From Helicobacter canis (GTDB lineage Bacteria > Campylobacterota > Campylobacteria > Campylobacterales > Helicobacteraceae): 64,000 nucleotides of DNA. This document shows positions 25,608 through 34,365 of the stretch, piece by piece; positions within the stretch are counted from its first letter, which is position 1, and each line of letters begins with the position of its first letter. A model generated the notes under the pieces. That model was given only the letters and a program-made list of their open reading frames with translations. It was not told the DNA's origin and ran no database searches. The stretch covers positions 992,001 through 1,056,000 of the forward strand of contig NZ_UGHV01000001.1 in assembly GCF_900451095.1 (NCBI RefSeq), read 5' to 3'. The position numbers and the translations under genes were made by a program.

Positions 25608-27587
25608 CTACTCCACCCTTAAGCCTTTTTTGAGTGTGAAAAGGGTGTCTAAAATTTGAGTGATATGCTCTTGCTCTTTTAACGGCGGCAGGGGGTAATT
25701 AAAGTTTAATATATCATCTTTCACTATTGATGGGGAATTGTCGCCTTTCATAAAGCTATTTAGCCCATAAACTACATAAGGCGAGGTCATCAAATAATAT
25801 AAAAAGCGAGAATCTAAAATGTTGGTTCTACATACAAAAAAACCTGTTGAGGCAATACAATCGGCTAATGTTTCATCAATCAAGGCGATATTTTCTAAAT
25901 AAGGTCTTACCATAGAAAATAGGACATCGCCATATTCTAATGGTCTTCTTGCACGACTTGAAGCATTTTTTGTCTCTATCGTTTTTGGCGACTTAACTTT
26001 TTTGTTTTTATTATCTATGGAATCTATATCTATGTATTTGAAAAAATCACCTTGTGGTTCAGTATTGTCTATTGGCAAAAATATATCACACCCTTTTACC
26101 CACGCCCAAGTGCTAGGGATTTCAAAGGGCGGGGTGTGTGGATTGCTTCGGTCGCTTCGCTCCCTCGCAATGACAGGCAAAGTGGATTCTAAGTCGTCAT
26201 TGCGAGAAGTTGCGTTAGCAGCTTCGTGGCAAAACAAGGGATACCGCTCGGCGTTAGCCGATGTTTCTTTAGAATCCATAGTCATAAGAGGTATGATTTC
26301 CTTGCATTTTGTAAGCTCTTTTTTTAGGCTTTGTATTTGAGATTTTAGCTCGTGTTTGGTTTGTGGATTGCCACGCTCGCTTCGCTCGCTCGCAATGACA
26401 GCGTGGGGGTCGTGCTTTGTTTTGCCACGATCTCCTGCGGAAGTCTCGCAATTACGGGTTGGGGCTTTTTTAAGTTTAGATTCTAGGGTTTTAAGCTCTT
26501 TTTCTAACTTTTTGCGTTTTTCTTTTATGGCTTTGTTGTGGTTTTGTATCTCTGTGTGGGCAGATAGGCTTTGATGTGTATGGCGATAGCGTTTGCTTAA
26601 ACTGCCCTCTAGGGCAAGTTTGAGCAAACGCTTTTCAATTCTCTTTTCAATTCTCTTTAAATTCTCTTTAGTGATAGCAAAATCATTTGCGAGTGTAACG
26701 AGCAAATCAAGTTTTTTTACGATTTCTTGCTGTTCCTTTAACGGCGGCAGGGGGATAAGGAAATTTTCTATATATTCATTTTTTATATTTAGAAGACTGC
26801 TTACCGTGCCACTCACGCAAGATTGAATATATTTTTCATAAAATCCACTTGCCACAATATAAAAAATATATTTTGCATTTTGCTCTTTTGCAATTCTTAT
26901 GATGCGTAAAAATGCACCGATTTGCGTGTTTGCTAAATTTTCACTTGCAAATGCACATTTAGCTATATTACTTATATCATTTGTGCCTGTTATAACAATA
27001 TCACCTTGTTGTATGGATTTTTCTTCGTTGAGTAGTTTTTCTTTGACAATAACATCATTAGATAATAAATCTAAATTTTGCGTGTTTTTATTGATATTTC
27101 CGCCTCTTAAAATCCTTATGCCCTCATCGCTTAAATCATCTTTACCATAAGAAGTCCCGCTCACTATCTCACAAATATCCCCAAGTTTTACCCACGCCCA
27201 AGTGCTAGGGATTTCAAAGGGTGCTTCGCTAAGGTTTAAGGGCGTGATTTCTTTGCATTTTGCAATTTCTTTTTTTAGAATTTGGATTTGGGATTTTAGC
27301 TCTTGTTTGGTTTGTGGATTGCCACGCTCGCTTCGCTCGCTCGCAATGACAGATATGGATTCTGCGGAAGTCTCGCAATGACGGGTTGGGGCTTTTTTAA
27401 GTTTAAATTCTTTTTCACATTTTTTAAATTCTTTTTCTAAATTTTTGCGTTTTTGCTTTATCTCATCGTTGTAAATTTTAAGCTCATCAAAGGCGTTAAG
27501 CCCACTATTTTCACGGCGGAATTTAGCGGTAAGTTTGCCTTTAATAGCATAGTCTAGCAAGGACTTTTTTAAGGTATCTGTTTTCAT
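25608..27587 (-). CDS. hsdS: Type I restriction-modification specificity subunit HsdS (permuted layout, repeat insertions)
   Basis: 659 residues, long for HsdS (usually 400-450). It begins with a conserved helix (LKKSLLDYAIKGKLTAKFR) that usually ends an HsdS half, so the order is helix - TRD1 (~124-285) - helix (~312-372) - TRD2 (~488-640). Both TRDs open with the same FEIPSTWAWVK and end in PLPPLKEQ. Extra residues at ~65-94, ~376-410 and ~436-486 are translations of GTCATTGCGAG-type hairpin repeats (VIASERSERGNPQTK and relatives), placed just before each TRD. HsdS recognises the two halves of the target site for HsdM and HsdR. Its ATG overlaps the toxin stop, so it is coupled to the toxin gene. 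Confidence 0.92.
   Translation of the reverse strand: MKTDTLKKSLLDYAIKGKLTAKFRRENSGLNAFDELKIYNDEIKQKRKNLEKEFKKCEKEFKLKKAPTRHCETSAESISVIASERSERGNPQTKQELKSQIQILKKEIAKCKEITPLNLSEAPFEIPSTWAWVKLGDICEIVSGTSYGKDDLSDEGIRILRGGNINKNTQNLDLLSNDVIVKEKLLNEEKSIQQGDIVITGTNDISNIAKCAFASENLANTQIGAFLRIIRIAKEQNAKYIFYIVASGFYEKYIQSCVSGTVSSLLNIKNEYIENFLIPLPPLKEQQEIVKKLDLLVTLANDFAITKENLKRIEKRIEKRLLKLALEGSLSKRYRHTHQSLSAHTEIQNHNKAIKEKRKKLEKELKTLESKLKKAPTRNCETSAGDRGKTKHDPHAVIASERSERGNPQTKHELKSQIQSLKKELTKCKEIIPLMTMDSKETSANAERYPLFCHEAANATSRNDDLESTLPVIARERSDRSNPHTPPFEIPSTWAWVKGCDIFLPIDNTEPQGDFFKYIDIDSIDNKNKKVKSPKTIETKNASSRARRPLEYGDVLFSMVRPYLENIALIDETLADCIASTGFFVCRTNILDSRFLYYLMTSPYVVYGLNSFMKGDNSPSIVKDDILNFNYPLPPLKEQEHITQILDTLFTLKKGLRVE
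26139..26399. repeat. Hairpin repeats between the two HsdS halves
   Basis: Three GTCATTGCGAG/TGGATTGC elements lie at 26139-26174, 26196-26235 and 26364-26399, and a fourth at 27315-27350 occupies the equivalent place before TRD1. The 26364 and 27315 copies share the stem CGCTCGCTTCGCTCGCTCG. A near copy of the 11-bp word lies between the first two, differing at its last bases. Confidence 0.85.
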
Positions 27588-27841
27588 TTATAAATATCGC
27601 CCCTTGAGTCTGCCTTATAAGCATAGATTAGAATCTCATTTTCTAGCACTTCGTATAAAAAGCGGTATTTGCCAATTCTTAGGCGGTAATGATTTGCCTT
27701 GCCTTGCAGTTTTTTAATATCTAGCTTTGCTTCATAAGGATTTTGCGCGATTGTCTCAAAGCTTTCAAAAACTTTGGCTTGTATGTCTTGGTGCTTGGCT
27801 AGAAATTTGTCAAACTGCTTACTTGTTTTGACTTTATACAT
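27584..27841 (-). CDS. RelE/ParE-family toxin inside the RM operon
   Basis: 85 residues with the RelE-superfamily layout: SKQFDKFLAKHQDIQAKVFE, a central KLDIKKLQGK-NHYRLRIGKYR and a final beta strand EILIYAYKADSRGDIYK. Such toxins are mostly ribosome-dependent mRNA interferases or gyrase poisons; which applies cannot be told. It overlaps the antitoxin-like gene by eight bases and hsdS by a few bases, so the pair is translated as part of the hsdR-hsdM-TA-hsdS transcript. Confidence 0.85.
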   Translation of the reverse strand: MYKVKTSKQFDKFLAKHQDIQAKVFESFETIAQNPYEAKLDIKKLQGKANHYRLRIGKYRFLYEVLENEILIYAYKADSRGDIYK

Positions 27842-28058
27842 TGTATTTCTTTTTTAAGTCATCAAGGTCTAATGCTTCGCCATTTTCTAAGTCTTTACGC
27901 GCTTCTACCCACGCTTCATAATCTTCTTTTGTCATAATGGTGTCATCATAGTCTTCTGCTTGTGTTGGCACTTCTACAAGCTCCACACCTTTGATGAGAT
28001 TTATCGCTGAAATTATGGCGTCTTTGTTGCGTTTATCAATACTTACTTCTAGTAGCAT
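27834..28058 (-). CDS. Antitoxin partner of the RelE-like toxin
   Basis: 74 residues. An N-terminal beta-rich part (LLEVSIDKRNKDAIISAINL) leads to an acidic C-terminal segment (EDYEAWVEARKDLENGEALD) that would wrap the basic toxin. It resembles antitoxins of the RelB/Phd-like or short beta-strand type, without a clear family signature. It begins nine bases after hsdM and overlaps the toxin, the normal antitoxin-first order. Confidence 0.75.
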   Translation of the reverse strand: MLLEVSIDKRNKDAIISAINLIKGVELVEVPTQAEDYDDTIMTKEDYEAWVEARKDLENGEALDLDDLKKKYNV

Positions 28059-28067
28059 AGTTTCTCC

Positions 28068-29549
28068 TTACTCGTTTTCTTTAATTATAGTAGAAATTTG
28101 CTTCATTATGGAATCTAGCGTGGCGTTTAGCTTATCTCGCTCGGCTTTGATCTGCTCCATAAGCTCTAGGGGGTCTAGAATCTCTTCTTCTTCGCTCACA
28201 TAGCCACAAAGATCAAAATTATAATTTCTAGCTTCTAGCTCCTCTTTGGTGTAGGACTTAGCCTTGAAATTCCCACTTTCATCTTGTAAGCTTTGTCTAT
28301 CACTTTCCCACCACTGCAAAAAGGGCGCGAAATGCTCTAGGCTCATTTGCTTTGTTTTGCCAAAGGATTTTATACCCTCTGGCATATCAAGGCGGTAAAA
28401 GTGGGTGTGCTGTGTGCCTTGTGGGTCGGCGTTGAAAAAAAGTAAATTTGTGGGGATAGAAGTGTAAGGGGCGAAAACGCTTTTAGGCAAACGCAAGATA
28501 AGATAGAGATTAAAATCACTTAAAAGCTTTCTTTTGAGATTGACTTTTGCATTATCAGCACCAAATAAAAAGCCATCAGGTAGCACGACTGCGGCTCTGC
28601 CTTTGTATGAAAGTCGGTGCAAAATGAGAGCCATAAATAAATCTGCCGTTTCACTGCTTTTGTATTGGGCTGGGAATTTCTCAAAAACTTCTTTTTTCTC
28701 CTTGCCACCATAAGGGGGATTCATCAGGATAAAGTCAAACTTTTTAGCATCGCTTAAATCCTCCCAGCTCCCTCCCTCAAAGTCAAAGGCACTTTCGTGC
28801 TGTAAGTTTGGATTCTCCAAGCATTTGATGAAAAAATTTGTCGCACAAAGTAGGTAGGGCAAGGACTTTTTCTCACAACCATAAAAGGAATTTTGGATTT
28901 TCTCTCTTTCTTCGTTGGTTAAGCGATTATCTAGTAAAAATTCTGCTGCTGCGGCGATGAAGCCTCCTGTGCCACAAGCTAAATCCGCTATGCTCTCCCC
29001 TGCTTTAGGGCGTAAAAACTCTACGACAAATTTTGTTATCGCGCGTGGTGTGTAGAACTCCCCGGCGGATTTTTCGTTTTGCAATTGACCGATAAAGGTT
29101 TCATAGATTCTACTTAGCTCTTGGAGGTCCTTTGAGCCATCTATGACAAGGCTTTCTTCTATCTCGTTGATAACTAGCCTTAGCAAATTCCCATCTTTCA
29201 TATAGTTATTTAAATCTCTAAACACTTTAGGCACTATGATTTTATTTAAGGTGGTGTATTGATTGACATTGAGATTTTTTAGCGTGGGGAAAAGCTTATT
29301 ATTGATAAAATCTATAAATTCTTGTCCGCCTTTCTCTTTGTCTAATGCCCAAGTTTTCCAGCGTAAATTTTCTGGGATAATGGAGCTGTAATCTTGCCCG
29401 GTTTCTAAGGCTTCTACTTCCCACTCATTTTCATAATGATCATAGAGCTTTAGGAATAAAATCCACGCGATTTGCTCTATCCTTTGGGCATCGCCATTAA
29501 CCCCTGCGTCTTGACGCATAATGTTTCTTACTGCATTGATATTTAGCAT
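28068..29549 (-). CDS. hsdM: Type I restriction-modification DNA methyltransferase HsdM
   Basis: 493 residues of an adenine-N6 methyltransferase. The N-terminal helical domain is followed by the SAM motif ADLACGTGGFIAAAAEFLL and the catalytic FILMNPPYGG (NPPY). The EFYTPRAITKFVVEFLRP segment that precedes the SAM motif in HsdM is present. With HsdS it methylates the bipartite target. Start and hsdR stop share one base. Confidence 0.96.
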   Translation of the reverse strand: MLNINAVRNIMRQDAGVNGDAQRIEQIAWILFLKLYDHYENEWEVEALETGQDYSSIIPENLRWKTWALDKEKGGQEFIDFINNKLFPTLKNLNVNQYTTLNKIIVPKVFRDLNNYMKDGNLLRLVINEIEESLVIDGSKDLQELSRIYETFIGQLQNEKSAGEFYTPRAITKFVVEFLRPKAGESIADLACGTGGFIAAAAEFLLDNRLTNEEREKIQNSFYGCEKKSLPYLLCATNFFIKCLENPNLQHESAFDFEGGSWEDLSDAKKFDFILMNPPYGGKEKKEVFEKFPAQYKSSETADLFMALILHRLSYKGRAAVVLPDGFLFGADNAKVNLKRKLLSDFNLYLILRLPKSVFAPYTSIPTNLLFFNADPQGTQHTHFYRLDMPEGIKSFGKTKQMSLEHFAPFLQWWESDRQSLQDESGNFKAKSYTKEELEARNYNFDLCGYVSEEEEILDPLELMEQIKAERDKLNATLDSIMKQISTIIKENE

Positions 29550-32020
29550 TAGCCTACCTCCTCATAAAGCTCGTTTTTCAGTGCTGCTAAAAGAGTCTTA
29601 AAGCCCCCACTAGAATCCAAAATGCTTTTGACTTTAGCGCGGGTGTATTTTGTAGCGATAGGCTCGTTTGTAAAATTGCTAAATTTTAGCTCGTTAAAGC
29701 CGTTTTTTTCATATTGCTGAAGTAGAAATTCCATAAGCTCTCTAGCCTTTGGCTCAAGCTCTGCTAGAAAGCGGTTTGCCTTTTTGGCTCTTTGTGTGCG
29801 GCTTAGGGCGGGACCGCCTTTAGCAAGGGAGAGTAAAATGTCAAATTCATCGCAGTTTTGAAACTGCTCTAAGGCTTTTAGCTCGTGGATAAAAATACCA
29901 TTTTCTTCAAGCTGGTTTAAAAACTCTGTCCTTGCTTTGTTTTCTCCTAAATCCTCTGTATCGCGCAAGGCTAAAAGATAGTCATTAAGCTTATTTTTAT
30001 CCTTTAGTCTTGTGCCGCAAAAAACCTCAATTTTATCAGTGATTAAGGTCATCTTGCCATCAACTTCACGCCACAAGCTTACGGTGTGCGTATGGGTGTG
30101 TATCTCTGCTTCGCCCTCTAGGGTATGCTTGATGATAGTGCGGCTCTTTGGAGGTTTTTTCTCTCTTGGTTTGGGGGGCTTTATCTCATCTTTGCCGATA
30201 AATTCTATCGCGCCATCAAAGTCTGGGTCGGTTAGAAACTTCCTTGCCGTGCCATTAAAGTCAGGGATATAAAACTGCGTTTTGCCCCTTGCTTCTAGGG
30301 CTTTATTAAGCCTTGTGCCTCGCCCTATCATTTGCTTAAATAAACTTTTGCTACTGACAATTTTATCAATAGCTATGACTTGCACCATTTGCGTATCTAC
30401 GCCTGTGCTTAAAAGATCAGAGGTCGTAACGATAATGGGGCAGACATTCTCGACACTTTTAAAGCTATCTAGCAAACGCTTCCCTACTTCATCGTTGCTT
30501 GTGATGCGCGCTATATAGTTGGCATTGCGATTTATCGGCTCTGGGTTGCAGTCTATAAGGGCTAGCTTCATAAAATCAGCGTGGGTTTGGTCGTTGCAAA
30601 ATATGATGGTTTTTGCATAGGGGTTTTTAAGCGTGTCGTTTAGAAAAAAGCTAGTTTGCTCGGCGACATAGTGAATCTGCCTTTTAATGTAATAAGTCGT
30701 ATCGCCGCAATAGCGGTTCATCTCATAAGGGGCGATTTTGCCTTCAAAACGCTTCGCTTCTTCTGTTTTTCTCTCTGGGGTTTTGATTTCCTTGCCTTCT
30801 AGGTCTTTTTCGCCATCTTGTGGCTCATAGCCATCTTTGGCGTAGTTTGATAGCATTTCTATCACAGAAAAGGGAGCGAGATAGCCATCTTCTATGCCTT
30901 GCTTTAAGGAGTATTGATACACAGGCTCACCGAAATAATCTATATTATCTTTGATTCTTGCTTCTAGCTCGCCTGCTTCTTGGCTTTTTCTTTGCTCTTT
31001 ATGAAATTTGGGCGTAGCGGTCATACCAATTTGCAGCGCAGGGCTAAAATACTCCAAAATCTCCCGCCAAGTAGAATCCGCCCTAGCACTGCCCCTATGG
31101 CACTCATCGATAAAAATAAGGTCAAAAAAGTCCGGTTTTAAATTTTTATAATGCTCTACTTTATCTTTATTTTTCTCACTACCGCTGATAAATTGCTGGT
31201 AGATTCCAAAGTAAAGTTTGTAGTGTTCTTGTGAAAAATTATGATTTCTTATTTTATACATATCGTTGCGAAAGCTTTTAAATTTGCCTTGTGTATCGGC
31301 ATTGATAAGCTCATTTCTATCGGCTAGGTAGAGAATCTTTTGTATCTTTTTGCCATTTGGCAGGGTTTGGTTAAAGAGGCGGTGGGCGATTTGATAGGCG
31401 ATTAGGGTTTTACCTGTGCCTGTGGCAAGGACGAGTAGGATTCTCATCTGTCCTTTTTGTGCGGCGATTAGAGTTTTGGTAACGGCTATTCTTTGATAGT
31501 AGCGTAAGGGGTGCTTGATGTCGCTATTGTCAAACTTGGTAGTAAGAAGATAATCACTCTCTAAACTCTCCCATTTTTTATACGCTTGGTAGAGTTCTTG
31601 TGGGCTTGGAAAGGCGTTTATAGGAAGAGGCTCTGTGCCGCTTGAGCCTATAAAATCTTTGTTCCAGCTAAATTTCACAAAGCCCTTGCCGCTACTAGCA
31701 AAGGCAAAAGGCACTTGCAAAGCTTTGGCATAGTCTTTTGCCTGCTCTAAGCCCTCACTATCGTTATAATTATAAGCCTTTGCCTCTATGACTGCTAGGC
31801 AAGTGCTGTTGTAAAAAAGCGCGTAGTCAGCTTTCTTTTTTGCTTTTCTTATGCCACTTTTTGTCATTTCTCCATCGCTAAATTCATAGTCTCTAGCTTC
31901 AATCCCATACTCTAATCTAATCTGCCTAAAATCCCACCCCGCCTTTTCTAAAGCAGGGTCTATAAGCTGCTTTCTGGTGTCGGCTTCGCTAAGGTTTTGG
32001 CTTTGATTGTGGCTTGGCAT
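29549..32020 (-). CDS. hsdR: Type I restriction endonuclease subunit HsdR
   Basis: 823 residues. The N-terminal PD-(D/E)xK nuclease region has ADYALFYNSTCLAVIEAKAYN near residue 85. It is followed by an SF2 helicase: Walker A LVLATGTGKTLIAYQIAH, the DEAD-like FIDECHRGSARADS, TATP, and motif VI with QMIGRGTR. The C-terminal helical part contacts the methylase. The operon is complete (hsdR-hsdM-TA-hsdS) and shows no stops or frameshifts. No exact 11-bp uptake-like word is found in hsdR or hsdM. Confidence 0.95.
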   Translation of the reverse strand: MPSHNQSQNLSEADTRKQLIDPALEKAGWDFRQIRLEYGIEARDYEFSDGEMTKSGIRKAKKKADYALFYNSTCLAVIEAKAYNYNDSEGLEQAKDYAKALQVPFAFASSGKGFVKFSWNKDFIGSSGTEPLPINAFPSPQELYQAYKKWESLESDYLLTTKFDNSDIKHPLRYYQRIAVTKTLIAAQKGQMRILLVLATGTGKTLIAYQIAHRLFNQTLPNGKKIQKILYLADRNELINADTQGKFKSFRNDMYKIRNHNFSQEHYKLYFGIYQQFISGSEKNKDKVEHYKNLKPDFFDLIFIDECHRGSARADSTWREILEYFSPALQIGMTATPKFHKEQRKSQEAGELEARIKDNIDYFGEPVYQYSLKQGIEDGYLAPFSVIEMLSNYAKDGYEPQDGEKDLEGKEIKTPERKTEEAKRFEGKIAPYEMNRYCGDTTYYIKRQIHYVAEQTSFFLNDTLKNPYAKTIIFCNDQTHADFMKLALIDCNPEPINRNANYIARITSNDEVGKRLLDSFKSVENVCPIIVTTSDLLSTGVDTQMVQVIAIDKIVSSKSLFKQMIGRGTRLNKALEARGKTQFYIPDFNGTARKFLTDPDFDGAIEFIGKDEIKPPKPREKKPPKSRTIIKHTLEGEAEIHTHTHTVSLWREVDGKMTLITDKIEVFCGTRLKDKNKLNDYLLALRDTEDLGENKARTEFLNQLEENGIFIHELKALEQFQNCDEFDILLSLAKGGPALSRTQRAKKANRFLAELEPKARELMEFLLQQYEKNGFNELKFSNFTNEPIATKYTRAKVKSILDSSGGFKTLLAALKNELYEEVG

Positions 32021-32042
32021 TAGAATCCTTTGGGACAGGGGG

Positions 32043-32921
32043 TTATGACTTGGCTAGCCTCTCTATACGCTCGCTTTCTTGCTCTTTGTAGAGTAGGGCG
32101 CATTCTTTAGCAAGCTCGCGGATTTTTAGCACATAGCTTTGCCGCTCTGTTACAGAAATCGCCTTGCGCGCTAAAAGGATATTAAAATAATGTGAGGAGA
32201 GCATCACGCAGTCATAGGCAGGCAGTGGAAGCTTGGCTTCTAGGCAGACTCTGGCTTCATCTTGGGCTTTGGCAAAGAGATCAAAAAGCATCGGCACGCT
32301 AGCGATCTCAAAATGATAGCGTGAGAATTCATACTCGCTTTGCAAATGCACATCTTTATAGCGCACGCCATTGTCATTCCACGCGATGTCAAAAATGGAT
32401 TCTACCCCTTGGATATACATAGCAAGCCGCTCTAGCCCATAGGTGATCTCCACTGCCACAGGATCGCACACAATCCCTCCCACTTGCTGGAAATAGGTAA
32501 ATTGCGTTACTTCCATACCATCAAGCCATACCTCCCAGCCAAGCCCCCACGCCCCAAGGGTCGGCGACTCCCAATTATCCTCTACAAAGCGAATATCGTG
32601 GATTTGACTATCAATGCCTAGCAGCTCTAGTGAAGAAAGGTAGAGGCGTTGGATATTGCTAGGGCTAGGCTTGATAAGCACTTGGAATTGATAGTAGCTG
32701 CCTAGGCGGTTTGGATTCTCGCCATAGCGTCCATCGCTTGGGCGGCGAGATGGCGCGACATACGCCACACTCCACGGACTAGAATCGAGCGAGCGCAGCA
32801 AGGTGGCAGGGTGGAATGTCCCCGCGCCTGCAGGAATATCATAGGGCTGGACGATCACGCAGCCCTGCTTCGCCCAGAACTCCTGCAAACGCAAAATAAT
32901 CGTAGAAAAACTATGTGCCAT
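32043..32921 (-). CDS. glyQ: Glycyl-tRNA synthetase alpha subunit
   Basis: 292 residues with the class II alpha-subunit motifs [34 protein letters not shown] and [18 protein letters not shown], and later [11 protein letters not shown]. It charges tRNA-Gly together with GlyS, which is not in this window. In H. pylori (HP0960) it follows the Nif3-like gene; here the RM operon separates the two. Confidence 0.96.
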   Translation of the reverse strand: MAHSFSTIILRLQEFWAKQGCVIVQPYDIPAGAGTFHPATLLRSLDSSPWSVAYVAPSRRPSDGRYGENPNRLGSYYQFQVLIKPSPSNIQRLYLSSLELLGIDSQIHDIRFVEDNWESPTLGAWGLGWEVWLDGMEVTQFTYFQQVGGIVCDPVAVEITYGLERLAMYIQGVESIFDIAWNDNGVRYKDVHLQSEYEFSRYHFEIASVPMLFDLFAKAQDEARVCLEAKLPLPAYDCVMLSSHYFNILLARKAISVTERQSYVLKIRELAKECALLYKEQESERIERLAKS

Positions 32922-32935
32922 ACTGATCCTTTAGG

Positions 32936-34024
32936 CTAGATGTTATCCCAGCTGCTATCGCGCTTTTTGGTGTTTTGGGGTGTGGAGTCCGCAGAGTCCG
33001 TAGAATCCACGGAATGTTGGGAGCTAGATTTGGGGGCAAATGTGGATTCTAGGCTAGAATCCACTTTATCACCGCTTTTAGGTGGTTTGGAGACTTTGGG
33101 TGTGCGGGATTTTGAGCCAGATTCTAGCTGCTGTAATATGTCTGTATAGGCTTGCTCGCACGCCCAAAGTGTCGGCAGCAGCTCGGCTTGAGGCTTGTCC
33201 TTTTTGCGTGCATTGGCACAGAGCTTTTGGATATGCGTGAAGAAGACTTGCTGCAAGCTTGCTTGATCTTGCTCCTTTTGCTCGCTCAATACTTGCTCTA
33301 GGGTTTTTGCAGCCTTTAGTGCTTCATCGCTGCTAGATTCTAGGGTCTCAAAGCTTTCATACAGGGCATTAAAATCAGTATTATCAATCTCCAAAAACGC
33401 CGCTATATCTAGGATAATGTCCTGCTCATCGTGGTTTAAGTCCTTATCACTCCACGCAAGCATTAAGATAAATCCCACAAACTGCAGCCGCTTCTTATAC
33501 TCGCCATAAGTATGGTCTAAAAAGATTTCGGCAAGATGAGCGATACTAGGCTGCTCTAGGGTGCTAAAATCTAGGCTAGATCGCGTCTTTGGGGTGCTTA
33601 GCGGTGGGGTGTGGGATAGGTAGGCAGGGGCATAGTGGGTGAGTAAATCGCGTAGATTTTGCTCGTATTCTGGCTTCGTGGCGTGGAGAGACAAAGAGCG
33701 GATAAACTCTTCTACAAGTCCTATTTGCAAAGGCGTAAAAGTGGATTCTAGTGGGCTAGAGTCTTGCTTGCTTGTGGGCTTTGCTTGCTTGCGCACTCCT
33801 GCTTGCAAGATGTAGGCTAGCAGGGTTATGCTAGCACCCTCATAGGAGTCTTGCAGCTTTTGGGCTGGGTCTTGGGCGGTGTAGGGGGTGGATTCTAGTG
33901 GATAGGGGGAAGAGGGCTTTGGCTCTTGGGTGGGGGATTGTAGTGGATTTTTGAGATAATCTTGTAGGGTAATGTATAGATAATACACTACAACGCCGGC
34001 AAGAATCAATAGTAAAATACTCAT
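32936..34024 (-). CDS. Membrane-anchored TerB-like protein
   Basis: 362 residues: an N-terminal TM helix (ILLLILAGVVVYYLYITL), a Pro/Ser-rich spacer, then a helical domain from about residue 95 whose second half (FVGFILMLAWSDKDLNHDEQDIILDIAAFLEI) resembles the TerB/DjlA N-terminal fold with an acidic pair (D-x3-H-D-E-Q). The Ser/Thr/Asp-rich tail contains KVDSSLESTF, the translation of an inverted pair of the dispersed word (33042-33064). Two more words (33741, 33888) fall in the spacer. Role unknown; the gene follows glyQ on the same strand. Confidence 0.6.
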   Translation of the reverse strand: MSILLLILAGVVVYYLYITLQDYLKNPLQSPTQEPKPSSPYPLESTPYTAQDPAQKLQDSYEGASITLLAYILQAGVRKQAKPTSKQDSSPLESTFTPLQIGLVEEFIRSLSLHATKPEYEQNLRDLLTHYAPAYLSHTPPLSTPKTRSSLDFSTLEQPSIAHLAEIFLDHTYGEYKKRLQFVGFILMLAWSDKDLNHDEQDIILDIAAFLEIDNTDFNALYESFETLESSSDEALKAAKTLEQVLSEQKEQDQASLQQVFFTHIQKLCANARKKDKPQAELLPTLWACEQAYTDILQQLESGSKSRTPKVSKPPKSGDKVDSSLESTFAPKSSSQHSVDSTDSADSTPQNTKKRDSSWDNI

Positions 34025-34045
34025 AATAGTCCTTTGTGGTGTGGT

Positions 34046-34357
34046 TTAGGATCGGTTTTTCATTCGCGCGTGAAATTCTTTTTGCTCTTGGGCTTCTCGG
34101 TCTTGCTTTTCTTTTTTTAGTCGTGCGCGTTCTTCTTTTTGCTTTTGGATTATGGCGAGCTTTTGCTCCTTTTGCTTGCGGATTTTCTCGATGTATTCTT
34201 CGCGCTTTTCTGGGGATTGGAATTTGACAGGATTCATCAAAAGCACCGCTAGGACAAAGAGAAATAGCACGATCGCTACACCGGCTGATTCGTTATCAAT
34301 CTGGTGCCAAGTGCCAGCGATAAGAGAGGCGATCAAGATCTTTAGAAAGATTTTCAC
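34046..34357 (-). CDS. Small membrane protein with charged coiled coil
   Basis: 103 residues. Two hydrophobic segments (about 3-16 and 27-42) precede a highly charged helix (KREEYIEKIRKQKEQKLAII and onward) that looks like a cytoplasmic coiled coil. I recognise no family. It lies between the TerB-like and the 554-residue genes, with short gaps on both sides, so it may share their transcript. Confidence 0.6.
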   Translation of the reverse strand: MKIFLKILIASLIAGTWHQIDNESAGVAIVLFLFVLAVLLMNPVKFQSPEKREEYIEKIRKQKEQKLAIIQKQKEERARLKKEKQDREAQEQKEFHARMKNRS

Positions 34358-34365
34358 AAAGTCCC

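Noticed and set aside
25608-32020. Integrated prophage or genomic island with attachment sites around the RM operon
   Set aside because: No integrase, phage structural gene or flanking direct repeats of att type; only the RM and TA genes are foreign-looking.
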